From NCBI RefSeq assembly GCF_000003195.3, contig NC_012870.2, positions 35,094,741 to 35,158,740 of the forward strand: a stretch of DNA of 64,000 nucleotides, read 5' to 3'. A model generated the notes under the pieces. It was not told the origin of the DNA and searched no databases. It worked only from the letters and a program-made list of their open reading frames with translations. The position numbers and the translations under genes are program-made. Shown piece after piece: positions 1 to 12,499 of the stretch (positions are counted from its first letter, which is position 1; each line of letters opens with the position of its first letter). The DNA is from Sorghum bicolor. Its lineage: Eukaryota; Streptophyta; Magnoliopsida; Poales; Poaceae.

Positions 1-302
1 TTCATCTCCTCTACGCGGCGGTATAAAGATCAAACCATCTCTTTTTACATTCCCGCAAACTAGAGTAGCTTACTTACTTGTATACAAACTTTAGGTAGCT
101 CTCTAGTGTAAGTAGTGACATAGCTCTTGTGTGCCTAGAGATTATATCAACTAGAATTGTTGGATAGGTGGCTTGCAAACACCCCTTTAGAGCTAGAGCA
201 AAAATCTTCGCTTTGTTATTTACTAACCTCTTGCTCTAGTGAGTTTGTAGAATTTTTAAATAGGCTATTCACCCCCCCTCTAGCCATATATAGGACCTTT
301 CA
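1..302 (+). mobile_element. 3' end of a Copia (SIRE/Maximus-like) LTR
   Basis: The segment ends in a run typical of grass Copia LTRs (a C-rich ctattcaccccccctctag stretch, then aggacctttca) and closes with CA at 302. The next bases are acgatagcaa, which belong to the LTR of element B: the same bases are at 36243 in B's other LTR. No tRNA-Met primer site follows, so this is a 3' LTR or solo LTR in plus orientation with the rest of the element left of the window. The expected target duplication is acgat (303-307). The SIRE-like lineage is from my knowledge of such LTR ends, not from a search. Confidence 0.7.
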
Positions 303-3300
303 ACGATAGCAAATATAGCCATCCGTGATCAAGTATCCACCAATCTCTCGTAGGTGACAGGAAATCACCCTGGTTCTACCGAGCTAAGCATGGCTAAGCA
401 TCATTTCGATCCTGGACCTACTTAGGTAAGGTATAAGGTGGACAAGGTAGTCATTATGCAGCAAGGGTGTCATATCAATGCCTAACACTTAATACAACAA
501 TATATAACCATAGTTAATTGACAGCTGGACATGATAACAAAATAGTAGGAGTCTTATAATGCTCCGGGGCTTGCCTTCGACGTAGGTGGAAGGACGGTGG
601 TCGGGGCACTCCGGTAGGTCCTCCTCTTCCTCAGCTCCTTATCGTTGAGGTGGCTCCCTCTGCTGCTCCTCCGGTTCTGGTGGCGCAAATTCCAGGACCG
701 TCACGGCCTTGGGCACACCTATGTATGCATGACAAGGCGGTAAACATAGGGAATGCACATATGATGCATAATGTCATGATGATAAGCCAAATGAATATGA
801 AACAAGGTGCAAACATGACCTCAAGTTTCTAAGAGTAAGTGAATCACTAAATAAGTAAGTGCGTACTTCTTCTCTGGTAGAGAGGCTAACTAGACAAGCT
901 AATCAACCTTAGCTACTCATATTTAACCACTGGTGTCATATACAGATCAACTAGTCACAAGTTCTATCTACAACTTAGTCACCAGTAGTCCAAACTAAGC
1001 AAGTAGACACTTTCTGGAAAGCTTAACAAATTGTCCACAATTCACTTTTAGACATCCCAGAAGGATTCTCAACCAAAATAGGCCGAAACAGACAAAGTTT
1101 GCTGGCTGTTCTGGAAAATCTAGAGAGCAAGCACTTCGCAGCAGCTTCTTGCAACAGTCATAACTCATAAACTACTCAGCCAAATGTCATGAAATTCGGA
1201 CACAAGACAGATAAGTAAGTTAGCTACAAGTTTGTTATAGACAAGTTTCCAAGAAAACTTCGTCTTCAAGCAGTTCTTAAGTAGATTCTACTAGCTACAC
1301 AGAATATGCTCTAGACAGGGCATAATTAGCAAAATAATATTTTAGCATATATTAAGAATGCAACATTGGTTCAAACCAAAATTACCAGTAGCTAGAATAT
1401 GTCTAAGAAACATCATAAAACATCATGGCAAGGTTTAAACTCATTTTTATTATCCCCTTTTCTATTTATTTAATTATTAAGATGATTTACTGAGCATGTA
1501 TCACAAGTGCTCCAAAAATTCTAATAAAATTACAGCAAGCTACCTAAGCTGCCACAAGGTTACTCTAAAAATGTCAGGGCTCATGCACATGCAGATTGTG
1601 AGATACAAAAATGACAAGCTAACAATGGCTCCAAGGGCATAAATGTGAAACCCTAACAAAAAGTGTCAAATAACAGATTTCAGATTTTTCCTAGCTTTTT
1701 TTACACATGATTACATCACTCAGCATGTTTCATCATAAAAGGAGTTATAATCTATTTACTAAAAATACCACAAGAAACTCCTATTTAAACAAGAAATAAT
1801 TATAACTCTACCAACAGGCATCCAAAAATTATGAGAAATTTATCAGAGCCTATACATAGCATGATAACAATCTCCTAAATTTGCAATGCCATAGAACTTA
1901 CAGATCTCAAGATATAATTACTTTCTATTTACCAAGGATTAAATCATAACTATTTATTTCTGTCAAAACATGGCATGTTTCATATTTTTAATAAAAACTA
2001 GACTAACTCAACAACCTAACAAAATTGGAATCACTCCATTTGGATCTGCCTAACTCAAGTTATGAATTTTTCAAGTCTGCATTGAATATGTCCAAAAACA
2101 GAAATAGGGGGAGAGAGAGGCAGTGGCTGAGAGAGGGACCCACTGGTCAGCGGGATCCGCTCGACAGTGACACAGAGACAGGGGAGAGCTCGTCGCCGGC
2201 GAATCTCGATGACGGCGAGGTCTCGGTCGAATCCAAGGGTATAGTCGTGACCCTCTCACCAAGGCGGACCTGCCGAGGTGCAATACCCTAACTCTACCGA
2301 GCACTAGGGGGCTCGTCGGCGTGAATGGCGGCTCGGCGGCACTGCGGGTGATACGCCGGCGTGCTCAGCCAATGTCGATCCAGTTGAGGTTCACGCCAAG
2401 CATCAGTGAGTCAAAGGGAAGCTCTAGGAACAAAAATGAGAAGAAATGGTAGAGTAGGGAGGCGTGGCCACGTCGCCGGTGAGCTCGGGCGGAACTCCAG
2501 CGAGGAAGAACGGCTCAGAGATTGGCAATGCCGCCTTACCCGCACTCGTCAGTGGCAATGGAGGTGATGCCGGGGTAGAGGAGGCTCTGGCAGAGCTCTT
2601 GGCTGGCCGGGTTGGCCGGGGATGGGGAGGAGAGCTCGGGCGAAGCTGCTGATTCGTGGCGGAGCTCGCCGAGGAAGAAGCGGAGAGGAGAGGGAGAGCG
2701 CTGGGGAGGGAAATGAGGCTGGCTGGCGCTCGGGGTGGCGTCGTGGCGTCCAAGTGGAGACGTTGGGGCTGACAGGCAAGGTCGCCGTCGACGTACGGCC
2801 GCCATGGGGCATCCACGCGTCGGCCGGCCGATGACTGACGAAACTGAATCGCGTGATTCAGTCGCCGTCGGTAGTGACTGAAACCCAATGTTCATCGTCG
2901 TTTTACTCTTGATTCACTCGATGGTTTTGGCTCGGATTTGTTCCATTGGATAGAGCTACACGATTTCTACAAGATTGCTTTAAGGATCAAGGTCTGGTTC
3001 GGCCTGGATTTCAAACTACAAAGCTCCCAAGTACCCTAGGAGCAAACTGTGCTGACTCTAACTTAGGCAAATTTGGCTAAGTGTGGAAACAACCCTGATT
3101 TTTGCCTTGTGAGCAAGTTTTGAGTGTGTTCCAATCATTTTTATACAAAGTCACCAACACAACTTTTGTAGCTTGTAAAATTGACTACAACTTTGCTTTA
3201 GATAACAATTACATGCAATGTTTCTAACACTGGTTTCATAAAAGATCTTTAAAAAGAGGTTTAGGGGGTCAACTAGGTCAACCTAGGGCTAACAATGACT

Positions 3301-3313
3301 TAGGGTCATTTTT
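303..3313 (-). repeat. Element B 3' LTR, outer segment
   Basis: This stretch is colinear with 36243-39190 of B's 5' LTR, with scattered substitutions and small indels. It holds no gene: the ORFs here (for example 2424-2888) lie in the GC-rich LTR body and are not kept as meaningful frames in the other copy. It is cut at 3313 by insertion of element A; ttttt at 3309-3313 is the left target duplication of A. Confidence 0.85.
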
Positions 3314-6300
3314 TGTGGCAGAACCCCCTAAGTGTTTGGGCCCACCGGCACCTACCATTGTCCTAAGGACCTCTGACGGTGATGCCGGGAGTCCTCCCAC
3401 CTTAGAATTCCGATGAGCATCGCTGGACGCTCATTCCACTGCTACCTGTGGCGTACCAAGCTGGCTCGTCCTGACCACTGGTAATGGTCAAACATCGAGA
3501 ACTGCTTCTTCTCGCCCTTACAGGATAGCAAGTAGCCACCTTAACACCAGGATCATTCGTTGCGAAGATAAAGCAGTAACTCAAACGACACAAGACTAAA
3601 ATAATATTTCAGAGTAAAACAGCGGAAGTATTACATAACTTAATTTACAAAAGGAGTTCTTCCAAATAGTAGAGTGTTATTACAAGCCTGGTCCAGCGGA
3701 GCAACTGAAACTTTAGTACAGACAGTACAAATTTACAGACCCTGCCCATGGGTCACGCTCACTCTTCTTCGTCGTCAACCTCGACGACGGTCACACAACA
3801 GGGTCCGAAGCAAGTCGGCTCTTGTGCTTCACTTGCAACGGGGGTATTGAAACCCTGAGTACGGGAGTACTCAACAAGACTTACCCGATGGGAAAAGAGG
3901 AGAACTTAGGGATGCAGGCTTAGGGTAGACAAGGGGTGGCTGAGCAAGGAGCCAAAATGTTTTGCTAAAAGCTTACTAGTAGTGCATCCTTGTTTTCAAG
4001 TTTTAACCGCGAATTCCTCTCCCGCGGAGGCTGAGGAGTTCGAGGACAGTTTAACTAGTTGTTCCCCACAGACGAATCTGTGAGTTCCTAATCCTAACAT
4101 CAAGTATTATTTATCGATGGCCATAGCTTCATGTCGCTATGAGTCCGGGAATTGGGATCCGAACCTCATGAGACATTTTCCCCTTTCTCATTTTATCATT
4201 CAGTTGCATATTTAACTACGATGAGGGTCGAAGGAATTGAGTCTCCCAATCGGGGAGCAACGACGATTCGAATCGCTTAGCAATCCAGCTGGAGTTCCTA
4301 ACCACTCGACATATGTAGAACCAAATCTTGCATATATCAACCCAAGTCAGGCTCTTCCCAAATTTGACCAGGTTCGCGGCACCCGAGAGCACAGTACCCC
4401 ACCATCCTACAGCCGATCTAGATGTTTTCCGGTCATCTCAGATCCGTAAGGTGGGCACACGTTACTCTCGCCATCTTTCCACTCCCGGTCATCTCAGATC
4501 CGTAAGGTGCGCGAGTAGCTGTTCGCGTCGAGGGATCACAAGACCGGGCTTACGAGGGCAAGTGGCTAGTACTATAAATTCTCAACCCAGCAGGCCATCA
4601 ACGGAACGGTCCTTAATCGACACAGTTGGAGACACTACTTTAAGACTCCATTCTTAAAGCAAGCCCACCGACCGGTCTCAAATTGAAACACCATTGATCA
4701 AAAGTGTATTCCACAACAACCCTTCAAACTTTGCTTGAAAACGTATCTAGTAGCAGGGCTAAGCATCACTACACAGTTTTTAAAGTAAAACAGGTGCCAA
4801 GGACAAGATAACAAATATCAAGGCAGTAAATGCAGCAAGTAGGTTAACTCAATTCTCAACTATCTAATGCAGCATTTTCAATTCATAAGTGGTAAAAGAT
4901 TTAAAACATCCAAGGAGGGGTTAATGCATCCGGGGCTTGCCTTGGTTGCAGGGCAGAGAGGGACCCTCGGAGACTTCCCAAGTCTCGGATCCTACTTCTT
5001 CGAATGGAGCACCGACCTCGGGGTTCGGTTCCACGGGCGCTCCTTCGGTCACGGACACTATACGCAAAATGATGAATGCTCATGATATGCGTATGACAAA
5101 TGTGCAAAAAGGACCGAATCAAGTACAATTTGTTTTCCTAATGCAATACAGAATTATCACTAAATAAAGTTGTTTAGCATCTTAATGTTTTTACCCAGGA
5201 GGTTGCATCTGTAAAGTAAAATCTCTTTTAATTCATAATTAACCTGAATTAACTAATTATTAATCCTATTACCTTAATTAATTCTTAATCAACTGCTAAG
5301 GACAGTAATTAAGCATTAAGGCTAAACAATAATAAAATGCCAAAGGTCATTAGGGTTAATGACCTCAGGTCATCACACAATCCCCAAAATCACTCAACCC
5401 TAATTATGAGGATTTCACTAATCACTATCTAATTATTTTGGAATTATTATATAAGTACTAAATAAGGATTTATTAATATTTTAATCAAATATTATCCAAA
5501 TGCCACCAAATTTTGTGTGGAGCCAGGGAATACCACTCAGAGGCTCTCCACAATTTTTGGTGATTTTTGGACACTCTAATAAATTACTAAAATTCATAGA
5601 AGTTTTATTTATTAGATAAAAGAGGCAATTTTTATATACTTGTAAATCACTAGAAAACAGAACTTAATATTTTTCTTGGGTCCTATTTATTTCAGAGAAT
5701 CTACACAAAAATTTCCATGATTTTTGGATTAACACACGAATTATTACACAAATTCAAACATGTAGCAAAAACTGCACAAAAAGGAAAAAGGAAAAGTCAC
5801 TGCAGCGCGCGGTTTGAAAATCGGCCCGCAGGCCGGCCCGCTTTGCTCGGCCCACGCGGGCGCCGCGCGCGCGCTCCCCTCTCCGCATGGTCACTGACGA
5901 GCGGGTCCCGCTCGTCAGTTTCGCCTCCCTCGCTCACGGCGGTGCTGCCGCCGCTCCGGTGACCGTTAGCGAGTTCCTCGGCCCCCGCGCGCGTGCGCAC
6001 CAGCACCGCGTCAACCTTGCGACTCCAAAGCTACCACTCCCGGACGCTCTCCCGCTCTCTTTCCACCTCAACCACACAAATGGCGGACGGCCGCGTCGGT
6101 CGCCGAGGACCGGGCACTAGGGTTCGGTAGAGCGTGAACGAGCAGGTCCGGGAGGTCCGGGAAGAAGTGGGGCTCATGGTGTTCACATCACCACGGCGGG
6201 AGAAGCAGTAGAGAGGCTTGGCGACGTGGCCGTGCGGTCAGGCGGATGCTTCGGCTCTGGCGAAGTCGTTTCGGGGGTCCTGCTCACGTCCAGGAAGAAG

Positions 6301-7550
6301 AAGCGAGCGCATGAGCATCGGGGAAACAAGAGGAGTTCGAAACGATCGCTGGTAAGGCGTGGTACCGATTGGAGCAACGTGCTCACGTGAAGGGTTCCAC
6401 GGCGGTGACGCCGGCCGGACTTAGAGAAAAAGGAGAAGCTCTGGCGTTTGAGGGGGTTAGGGAGTGAGCTCGGGGGTGCTCTGGGTCCGCAAGGAGGTGG
6501 CGAATACGGCAGAGTACTCAATTTGGCTCAGGAAGGAGTGGTTATGGCGAATTTGGAAGAGAAGGGCTCGTCGGGTTCCTTGGCTCAGGACGGAGGGAGT
6601 GCACGGCGTCGTCCACGCTGCGCTCAAGTGGAGGGGAAAGCAAGTCCGAGGCATCCACGTCGCCTGGCGATGCTAGCAGGCAGGCAGGCTGCGTGCCTGC
6701 GCGCGCGCACGCGGCGCTGCGCGCGCGGCGGCCGTGCCGGACAGGGAGCCGGTGATCCCTATCGGGTCACTGTAGGAGACCCTTATCCCCTCTTTTCTGG
6801 ACTTTGTGAAATTCAGCCGAAATTTGAACTGGAGTCAAATTTGTGTGAAAACAAAAGTTGTTCCAAATTTTATAAGCTACAAATCAGCTTTTGGTGGCCA
6901 GGGCTGATTCTGAGTAGAAAATATCTAATTCGGCCAAACAGTTTTGTAATTGAACTCAATTCAAAGAAATTCAAATTTTTGAATTGGGGACAAAACAGGA
7001 TTTCCAAAATTACTTTTGATTTTGCATAACAACATGAAAAACTCCCAACATGAAAGTTGCTCAACTTTTTGTGCTCTACAACTTTCATGTTGACCACTTT
7101 TTAAAATTCCAAATGGATTTTGATTTGGGGGTTTAAGTTGGAAAAGGGGACACTTTCTGGAAATCTGTATTTTCAAAATTACTTTGAATTTTGTATTGAA
7201 ACTTCAAAAACTCAAAACACCAAAGTTGTACATCTTGCCAAGAGCTACAACTTTGCTTTTGAACTCAACCTCAAATTTTGCTTGGTTTTTGACTTATGCA
7301 AAAGGGGGCAAATCTAGGATCCAAAAATCAGGGTTTCCCCCCCTTGCTCTCGGAAATCTTCCACCCTAGGGTTTTTAGCAACCACACAAGCATCAACACA
7401 CCACATAAGCACACTCTACCTCCCTAAGCTCAAGCAATCAAAGTAAACTTGTTTTAAGTTGATGCATACTAATGTGCTTAACAAATATGCTTTGCAATGC
7501 TCCTGATGACATGATCCGTTTTTAGTAACCATAACATCGGGGATGTTACA
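3314..7550 (-). repeat. Element A 3' LTR
   Basis: The LTR is 4,237 bp, running TGTGGCAG at the left to GATGTTACA at the right on the plus strand. Compared with the other LTR it has an extra copy of a 21-bp segment at 4487-4507, duplicated from 4431-4451. A strongly GC-rich, CpG-rich block lies at about 5800-6760, with alternating GC runs near 5860 and 6700. ORFs in it are by-products of base composition. Two perfect inverted repeats lie at 7046-7092 and about 7220-7254. The promoter of this minus-strand LTR was not identified. Confidence 0.93.
7046..7092. other. 14-bp perfect inverted repeat in the element A LTR
   Basis: Arms CAACATGAAAGTTG (7046-7059) and CAACTTTCATGTTG (7079-7092) are perfectly complementary around a 19-nt loop. 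The same structure is in the 5' LTR at about 17291-17337. A second, 9-bp inverted repeat built from related bases (caaagttgt and acaactttg) follows at about 7220-7254. A role in transcript folding is inference. Confidence 0.8.
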
Positions 7551-7587
7551 GCCCTTCCCCCTTAAAGAAATCTCGTCCCCGAGATTT
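7551..7587 (-). other. Polypurine tract and adjacent hairpin of element A
   Basis: Read on the minus strand, a purine-rich run (TTAAGGGGGAAGGGC) abuts the LTR start, as expected for the primer of plus-strand DNA synthesis. Immediately upstream are arms AAATCTCG (7568-7575) and CGAGATTT (7580-7587) around a 4-nt loop. Element B has the same arms in the same place (18073-18091). The 167 bases from here to the pol stop at 7755 show nothing else. Confidence 0.85.
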
Positions 7588-7754
7588 AAAACCTTAGGGT
7601 AAGCAATGGAAAAGGAAATTTGTCAAAACTCTTTCGTCTTCAACTTTCCCATAAGGCAAGAAGTTGGGGAAAACACTCCATTATAAGCATATATGTACAT
7701 TAAGTACATGGCTCTGGCGACTCTTTTCCTTCACTAGAGTACACTCTTTATTTA

Positions 7755-9590
7755 TCATATGTTGTCCTGAAGAGAAGCATGGAATTCAGGGAAATTCTCT
7801 AGCAAGTAATCTTCAGATTCCCAGGTGGCTTCCTCTTCAGAGTGCTGGCTCCATTGTACCTTGTACCATTTGGTGGTTGTTCTTCGAGTAGCTCTATCTT
7901 TCTGATCCAGTACTCGGATAGGATACTCCGAATAAGTTAGATCTGGTTCAAGTTCTACATCTTCAATATCTTGAACTCGGTCTGGTACCCGAAGACACTT
8001 TTTCAGTTGAGACACATGGAACACATTATGCACCCCGGATAATCGTTCAGGCAGTTTAAGGCGGTAAGCGACCTGTCCACATCGGTCAATAATTGGAAAT
8101 GGACCAATGTAACGAGGTGCTAACTTGCCTTTAACACCAAAACGATTTACTCCTTTCATTGGGGATACTTTCAAATACACATGATCACCTTTGGCGAACT
8201 TTAATGGTCGACGTCTTTTATTAGCGTAACTTTTCTGTCGGGACTGAGCAACTTTCAAGTTATTCTGGATTTGTTTCACTTTGTTCTCAGTCTCTTTCAC
8301 TAAGTCAACTCCGAAGAACCATCTTTCTCCAGGTTCCGACCAGTGTAACGGAGTTCGACATCGGCGACCATACAGTGCCTCAAAGGGAGCCATTTTGATA
8401 CTCTCTTGATAGCTATTATTGTAGGAAAATTCTGCTAGAGGCAAGCAGTCATCCCACTTATCTGGAAAATTCAGGGCACAAGATCTTAATAGATCTTCTA
8501 GGGTTTGATTCACCCTTTCAGTTTGCCCACCGGTTTGAGGGTGGTAGGCTGTGCTGTATAAAAGCTTAGTGCCCACGGACTCATGTAAACATTTCCAGAA
8601 TTGGGAGACAAATTGTGTGCCTCTATCAGACACTATTGTCTTTGGCACCCCATGCAGACTTAGGATACGGTCGAAATAAATCTTAGCATAGGTGGAGGCA
8701 GGATACAATAGCTTTACAGGCAGAAAATGTGCTATTTTGGTGAGACGATCTACTATGACCCAAATTGAATCAAAGCCCTTGGCCGTCTTGGGCAATCCTA
8801 CTATGAAATCCATACTTATGTCATCCCATTTCCATGCGGGGATAGGCAAAGGTTGCAACTCCCCAGCGGACTTGAGATGAATAGCTTTGACTTTTCGGCA
8901 GGTGTCACATTGGGCCACATAACGAGCTATCTCTATTTTCATTTTTGTCCACCAAAACCTTTGCTTTAGGTCCTGATACATCTTGTTGCTTCCCGGATGA
9001 ATAGAATACCTCGTGGTATGAGCTTCATCTAGGATTTGTTGACGTAGCTCAGGTACCTTTGGAACCACTAACCGGTTCTTGAACCAGATTACTCCCGCAT
9101 CATCCACCTTAAAGTCTGTGGGTGCTTTATTAGAAATCTTCTCTTTAAGATGTCTCATGCCTTTGTTTTCTTTTTGTGCCTTTATGATTTGAGCTTCGAG
9201 ATTGAAATCGATCTTTAGATTGGCAAGGCTTCCTTGGGAAATCATTTCTATTCCCAAGTTCTCTAGCTCTTGGCACAAAGTTATGTCTCTAGGCATCACT
9301 GTTACGCAATTGCAGTGAGCCTTACGACTGAGGGCATCAGCTACTACATTTGCCTTGCCAGGGTGATAATGCACCTCAAGGTCGTAATCTTTAATTAATT
9401 CTAGCCACCTTCGCTGGCGCATATTAAGCTCAGCTTGAGTAAAGATATACTTCAAGCTTTTGTGATCTGTATATAGATGACATGTGTTCCCCAACAGATA
9501 ATGACGCCAGATCTTTAATGCATGTACCACGGCGGCTAGTTCAAGATCATGGGTCGGGTAATTCTCTTCATGGGGTTTGAGTTGTCTGAA
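7755..9590 (-). pseudogene. Element A pol, 3' part: RNase H end, integrase and chromodomain
   Basis: This segment encodes the end of RNase H ([12 protein letters not shown] region at its start, [13 protein letters not shown]), the integrase zinc-binding domain (H..H then CDTC), the catalytic core with D (SMDFIVGLP), D (IVSDRGTQF) and E (GGQTERVN), and a C-terminal chromodomain ([17 protein letters not shown]). The chromodomain targets integration to chromatin marks in chromoviruses. The frame is open for 591 codons but is offset by one base from the upstream gag-RT frame. The shift, a missing base, lies near 9590 just after the YAS motif of RNase H. It stops at 7755, upstream of the hairpin and polypurine tract. 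Confidence 0.9.
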
Positions 9591-11989
9591 GCATATGCAA
9601 TTACGCGACCCTCCTGCATTAGCACACAGCCTATCCCGATCCCTGATGCATCACAATATACATCAAAGGGTTTTTCAATATCTGGCTGGGCTAAGACAGG
9701 TGCAGTTGTCAACAACCTTTTCAGAGTCTGAAAGGCTTGCTCACATTGGGGTGACCAAACAAACTTGGTTTGATTTTTGAGCAAGGTTGTGATTGGTTTG
9801 GCGACTCTGGAAAAGTCCGGGATAAAACGACGGTAATATCCCGCCATACCCAGAAAACTACGGACCTCATGTACCGTAGTCGGGGGTTTCCAATTCAACA
9901 CATCTTCTACCTTGCCTGGGTCTACAGCGACTCCCTCCGCTGATAATACATGCCCCAGGAAATGGACTTTGTCCAGCCAGAACTCACATTTGCTGAACTT
10001 GGCGTATAGCTGATGTTCCCTGAGACGAGTCAGCACGACCCTCAAATGTTCAGCATGTTCTTTCTTAGTTTTGGAGTAAATCAAAATGTCGTCAATAAAG
10101 ACTACAACGAATTTATCTAGTTCTGGCATGAAGACAGAGTTCATCAGGTACATGAAATGGGCCGGTGCATTGGTCAACCCAAAGGACATCACCAAGTATT
10201 CATATAGCCCGTAACGGGTTGTAAAAGCTGTCTTGGGCACATCTTCCGGCCTAATTTTAATTTGGTGGTACCCTGATCTCAAGTCAATTTTTGAGAATAC
10301 TTTGGCCCCAGCTAGTTGGTCAAACAATAAGTCAATGCGGGGCAATGGGTACTTATTCTTAATCGTCACCTCATTCAGGGGACGATAGTCGACACACAGC
10401 CTTAATGTTTGATCTTTCTTTTTCACAAATAAGGCTGGGCAACCCCATGGAGAAGAACTGGGCTGAATAAAACCTTTCTGTAACAACTCTTGTAATTGGG
10501 TTTTTAATTCGGCCAGCTCTTTCGGTGCCATTCTGTAGGCCCTTCGAGATATTGGGGCTGTTCCTGGTTTCAATTCTATACTGAATTGTACATCCCGGTC
10601 CGGAGGTAGACCTGGTAAGTCTTCAGGAAATACATCCGGAAAATCTCGAACTACCGGGATATCTTTAACTTCAGACACATTTGCGGCATGAACTTGCCCA
10701 ATTGTCCGTTTGGGAGTAACTAATTGAATTAGCAAATAAGAATTCTCATTGGGCAATGGGATTTTAATGGTTCGATGCAAAGTGTCCAGCACAACCCCTC
10801 GCTGTGCCATCCAGTTCATGCCTAAGATGACATCAATTTCTTGGTCCTTAAGAACAATCATGCTAGTAGGAAAATTATGCCCACCAAATTCGATGGGTAC
10901 TTGGTGAACCATTTCTTTGGACATCAGCCGTCCTCCTGGCGACTGTATATAAAAATGATCTTGTGTTTCCCCAATGGGTATACCATGCTTTAACACAAAG
11001 GTGCGATTAATGAATGTATGAGATGCACCAGAATCGAAGAGCATTAAAGCAGGATGTTTCGCAACAGGAAACGTACCCATCATCACTGGTTTACCCTCTG
11101 GAATCGTCTCCACTTCAGTATGGAAGACTTGCCCTGTCTTCTTTACCGGTCTACCTTTCTGTACCTGTTGCCCTTTCTGAGCCCCAGTCCTGAACTGACT
11201 CGGCTGGGGTTGGCCCATAGGCGGCCTTTGGAAAGTAGGGTTGGTTTGGCGGGGAAAAGGGCACTCTTTAGAGAAATGCCCAGGCTTACCACAATTGAAG
11301 CAAGGGTAATTGTGGCTGGGTAGAGCAGTGGGGCGAACACCTGGGGTGTTCGGCTGACGTGGTGCAAGAGTGATGGCAGTAGGTCGAGAGTATAACTCCT
11401 GCCCGGGTCTGTACTGTGGAGGGGAGAAAGGACCACGATACGGTGACGGCGCTGGGAAGCGTCCGTGGCCCTGTGGATGATAAATGATCCTCTGGCGCTT
11501 TTGACCGCGACCAGAGAAAGAGGAGGAAGCAGCCTTCTTCTTGGCTTCCTTGTGTTTTCTATTCTTTTCCTCAGAGGCGATGGCAATATTTACCGCCTCA
11601 TAGAAGGTAACATTTTGGCAGGTGGTCATCATGGTCTGAAGTTTAGTATTTAGACCACGCATGAAACAGGCTTTCTTCTTTCTGTCAGTGTTCACATGGT
11701 CCATGGCATACTGAGAGAGATGATTAAACCTTGCCACATACTCCATAACACTTTTATCGCCTTGCTGCAAGGAGAGAAACTCTTCGGCCTTCATGGCCAT
11801 GAGCCCTTCGGGGATGTAGTGGGCGCGAAACGCGTCCTTAAACTCGGTCCAGGTAACCTGGTGACCGGGAGCTTGAATAGCTAAGAAGTTCTCCCACCAG
11901 GCACCTGCAGCTCCCCGAAGCTGCTGAGCTGCAAACAGGGGCTTCTGAGTTTCTGAACACTGAATCAAACTGAACTTATGCTCCATAGT
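9536..11989 (-). pseudogene. Element A gag C-part, protease, RT and RNase H start
   Basis: The 816-codon open stretch contains the gag capsid region ([13 protein letters not shown]), a canonical zinc knuckle ([14 protein letters not shown]) that binds genomic RNA, an aspartic protease with FDSGASHTF active site, then reverse transcriptase ([23 protein letters not shown], catalytic [11 protein letters not shown]) and the beginning of RNase H ([10 protein letters not shown]). It is in frame with the gag start at 12286 but separated from it by one stop codon. After VIAYAS a one-base loss puts translation out of frame until it stops at 9536. Motifs are otherwise intact, so inactivation is recent. 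Confidence 0.92.
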
Positions 11990-12286
11990 TCAGAGCCAGT
12001 CATCTGCTTCTAAAGGCTCATCGGCCTTAGTGAACACCGGGGGCCTGGTCTCGGTAAAGTCCACATACCGAGTCTCTCCGTCCCCGTTGCGCGGTGCCCT
12101 GAAGTTTGGAGCAGGGTGTGGTTGACGCTGTGCTAGCTCGCGCAGCAAGCGAGCGTTGTCAGTTGTGGCACTTAGCAGAACAGCAATGGCGTCAGCCAAA
12201 GAAGGTGGAGTAGGTGGAGGGTTGGGGATATCATCCCCTCCCTGGGATGTCCCAGCTCCCTCAGATCCGCGAGTACGCATCGGCAT
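11990..12286 (-). pseudogene. Element A gag N-terminus, cut off by a stop codon
   Basis: Ninety-eight codons start at an ATG (12284-12286) and end at TGA (11990-11992) after ADDWL. The frame stays open afterwards for 816 codons of gag-pol. The stop sits where related gag proteins have arginine, and TGA fits a CGA to TGA transition at a CpG, typical of methylated plant repeats. The N-terminus is low-complexity and hydrophilic (poly-P, T/S-rich), as in other Tekay gags. Confidence 0.85.
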
Positions 12287-12499
12287 CTGTTACAAGAGTC
12301 GTAGATACCTGTTACCACGTGAAATTCATAACACAGAACATATCTTACATTCTTCCATTCACTTATTAAACATTAGTTCGACACACCAAGAGTAAATAGG
12401 TACAACTTCTCAAACCGAAAGAGGACTTATATTACAAACCCGAACCCCGCTACGGCAAGCTAGGACTCCTACAACGACGTTGTCCTCGGTTTCACCGAA

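Noticed and set aside
2424..2888. 154-codon minus ORF in the B LTR
   Set aside because: GC-rich LTR; the other copy (38305-38697) has a different extent and protein.
6448..7029. 193-codon plus-strand ORF in element A's LTR
   Set aside because: It lies wholly in the LTR, opposite to the element, and its GC-rich composition explains the long frame. The other LTR copy is cut shorter (16693-17169).
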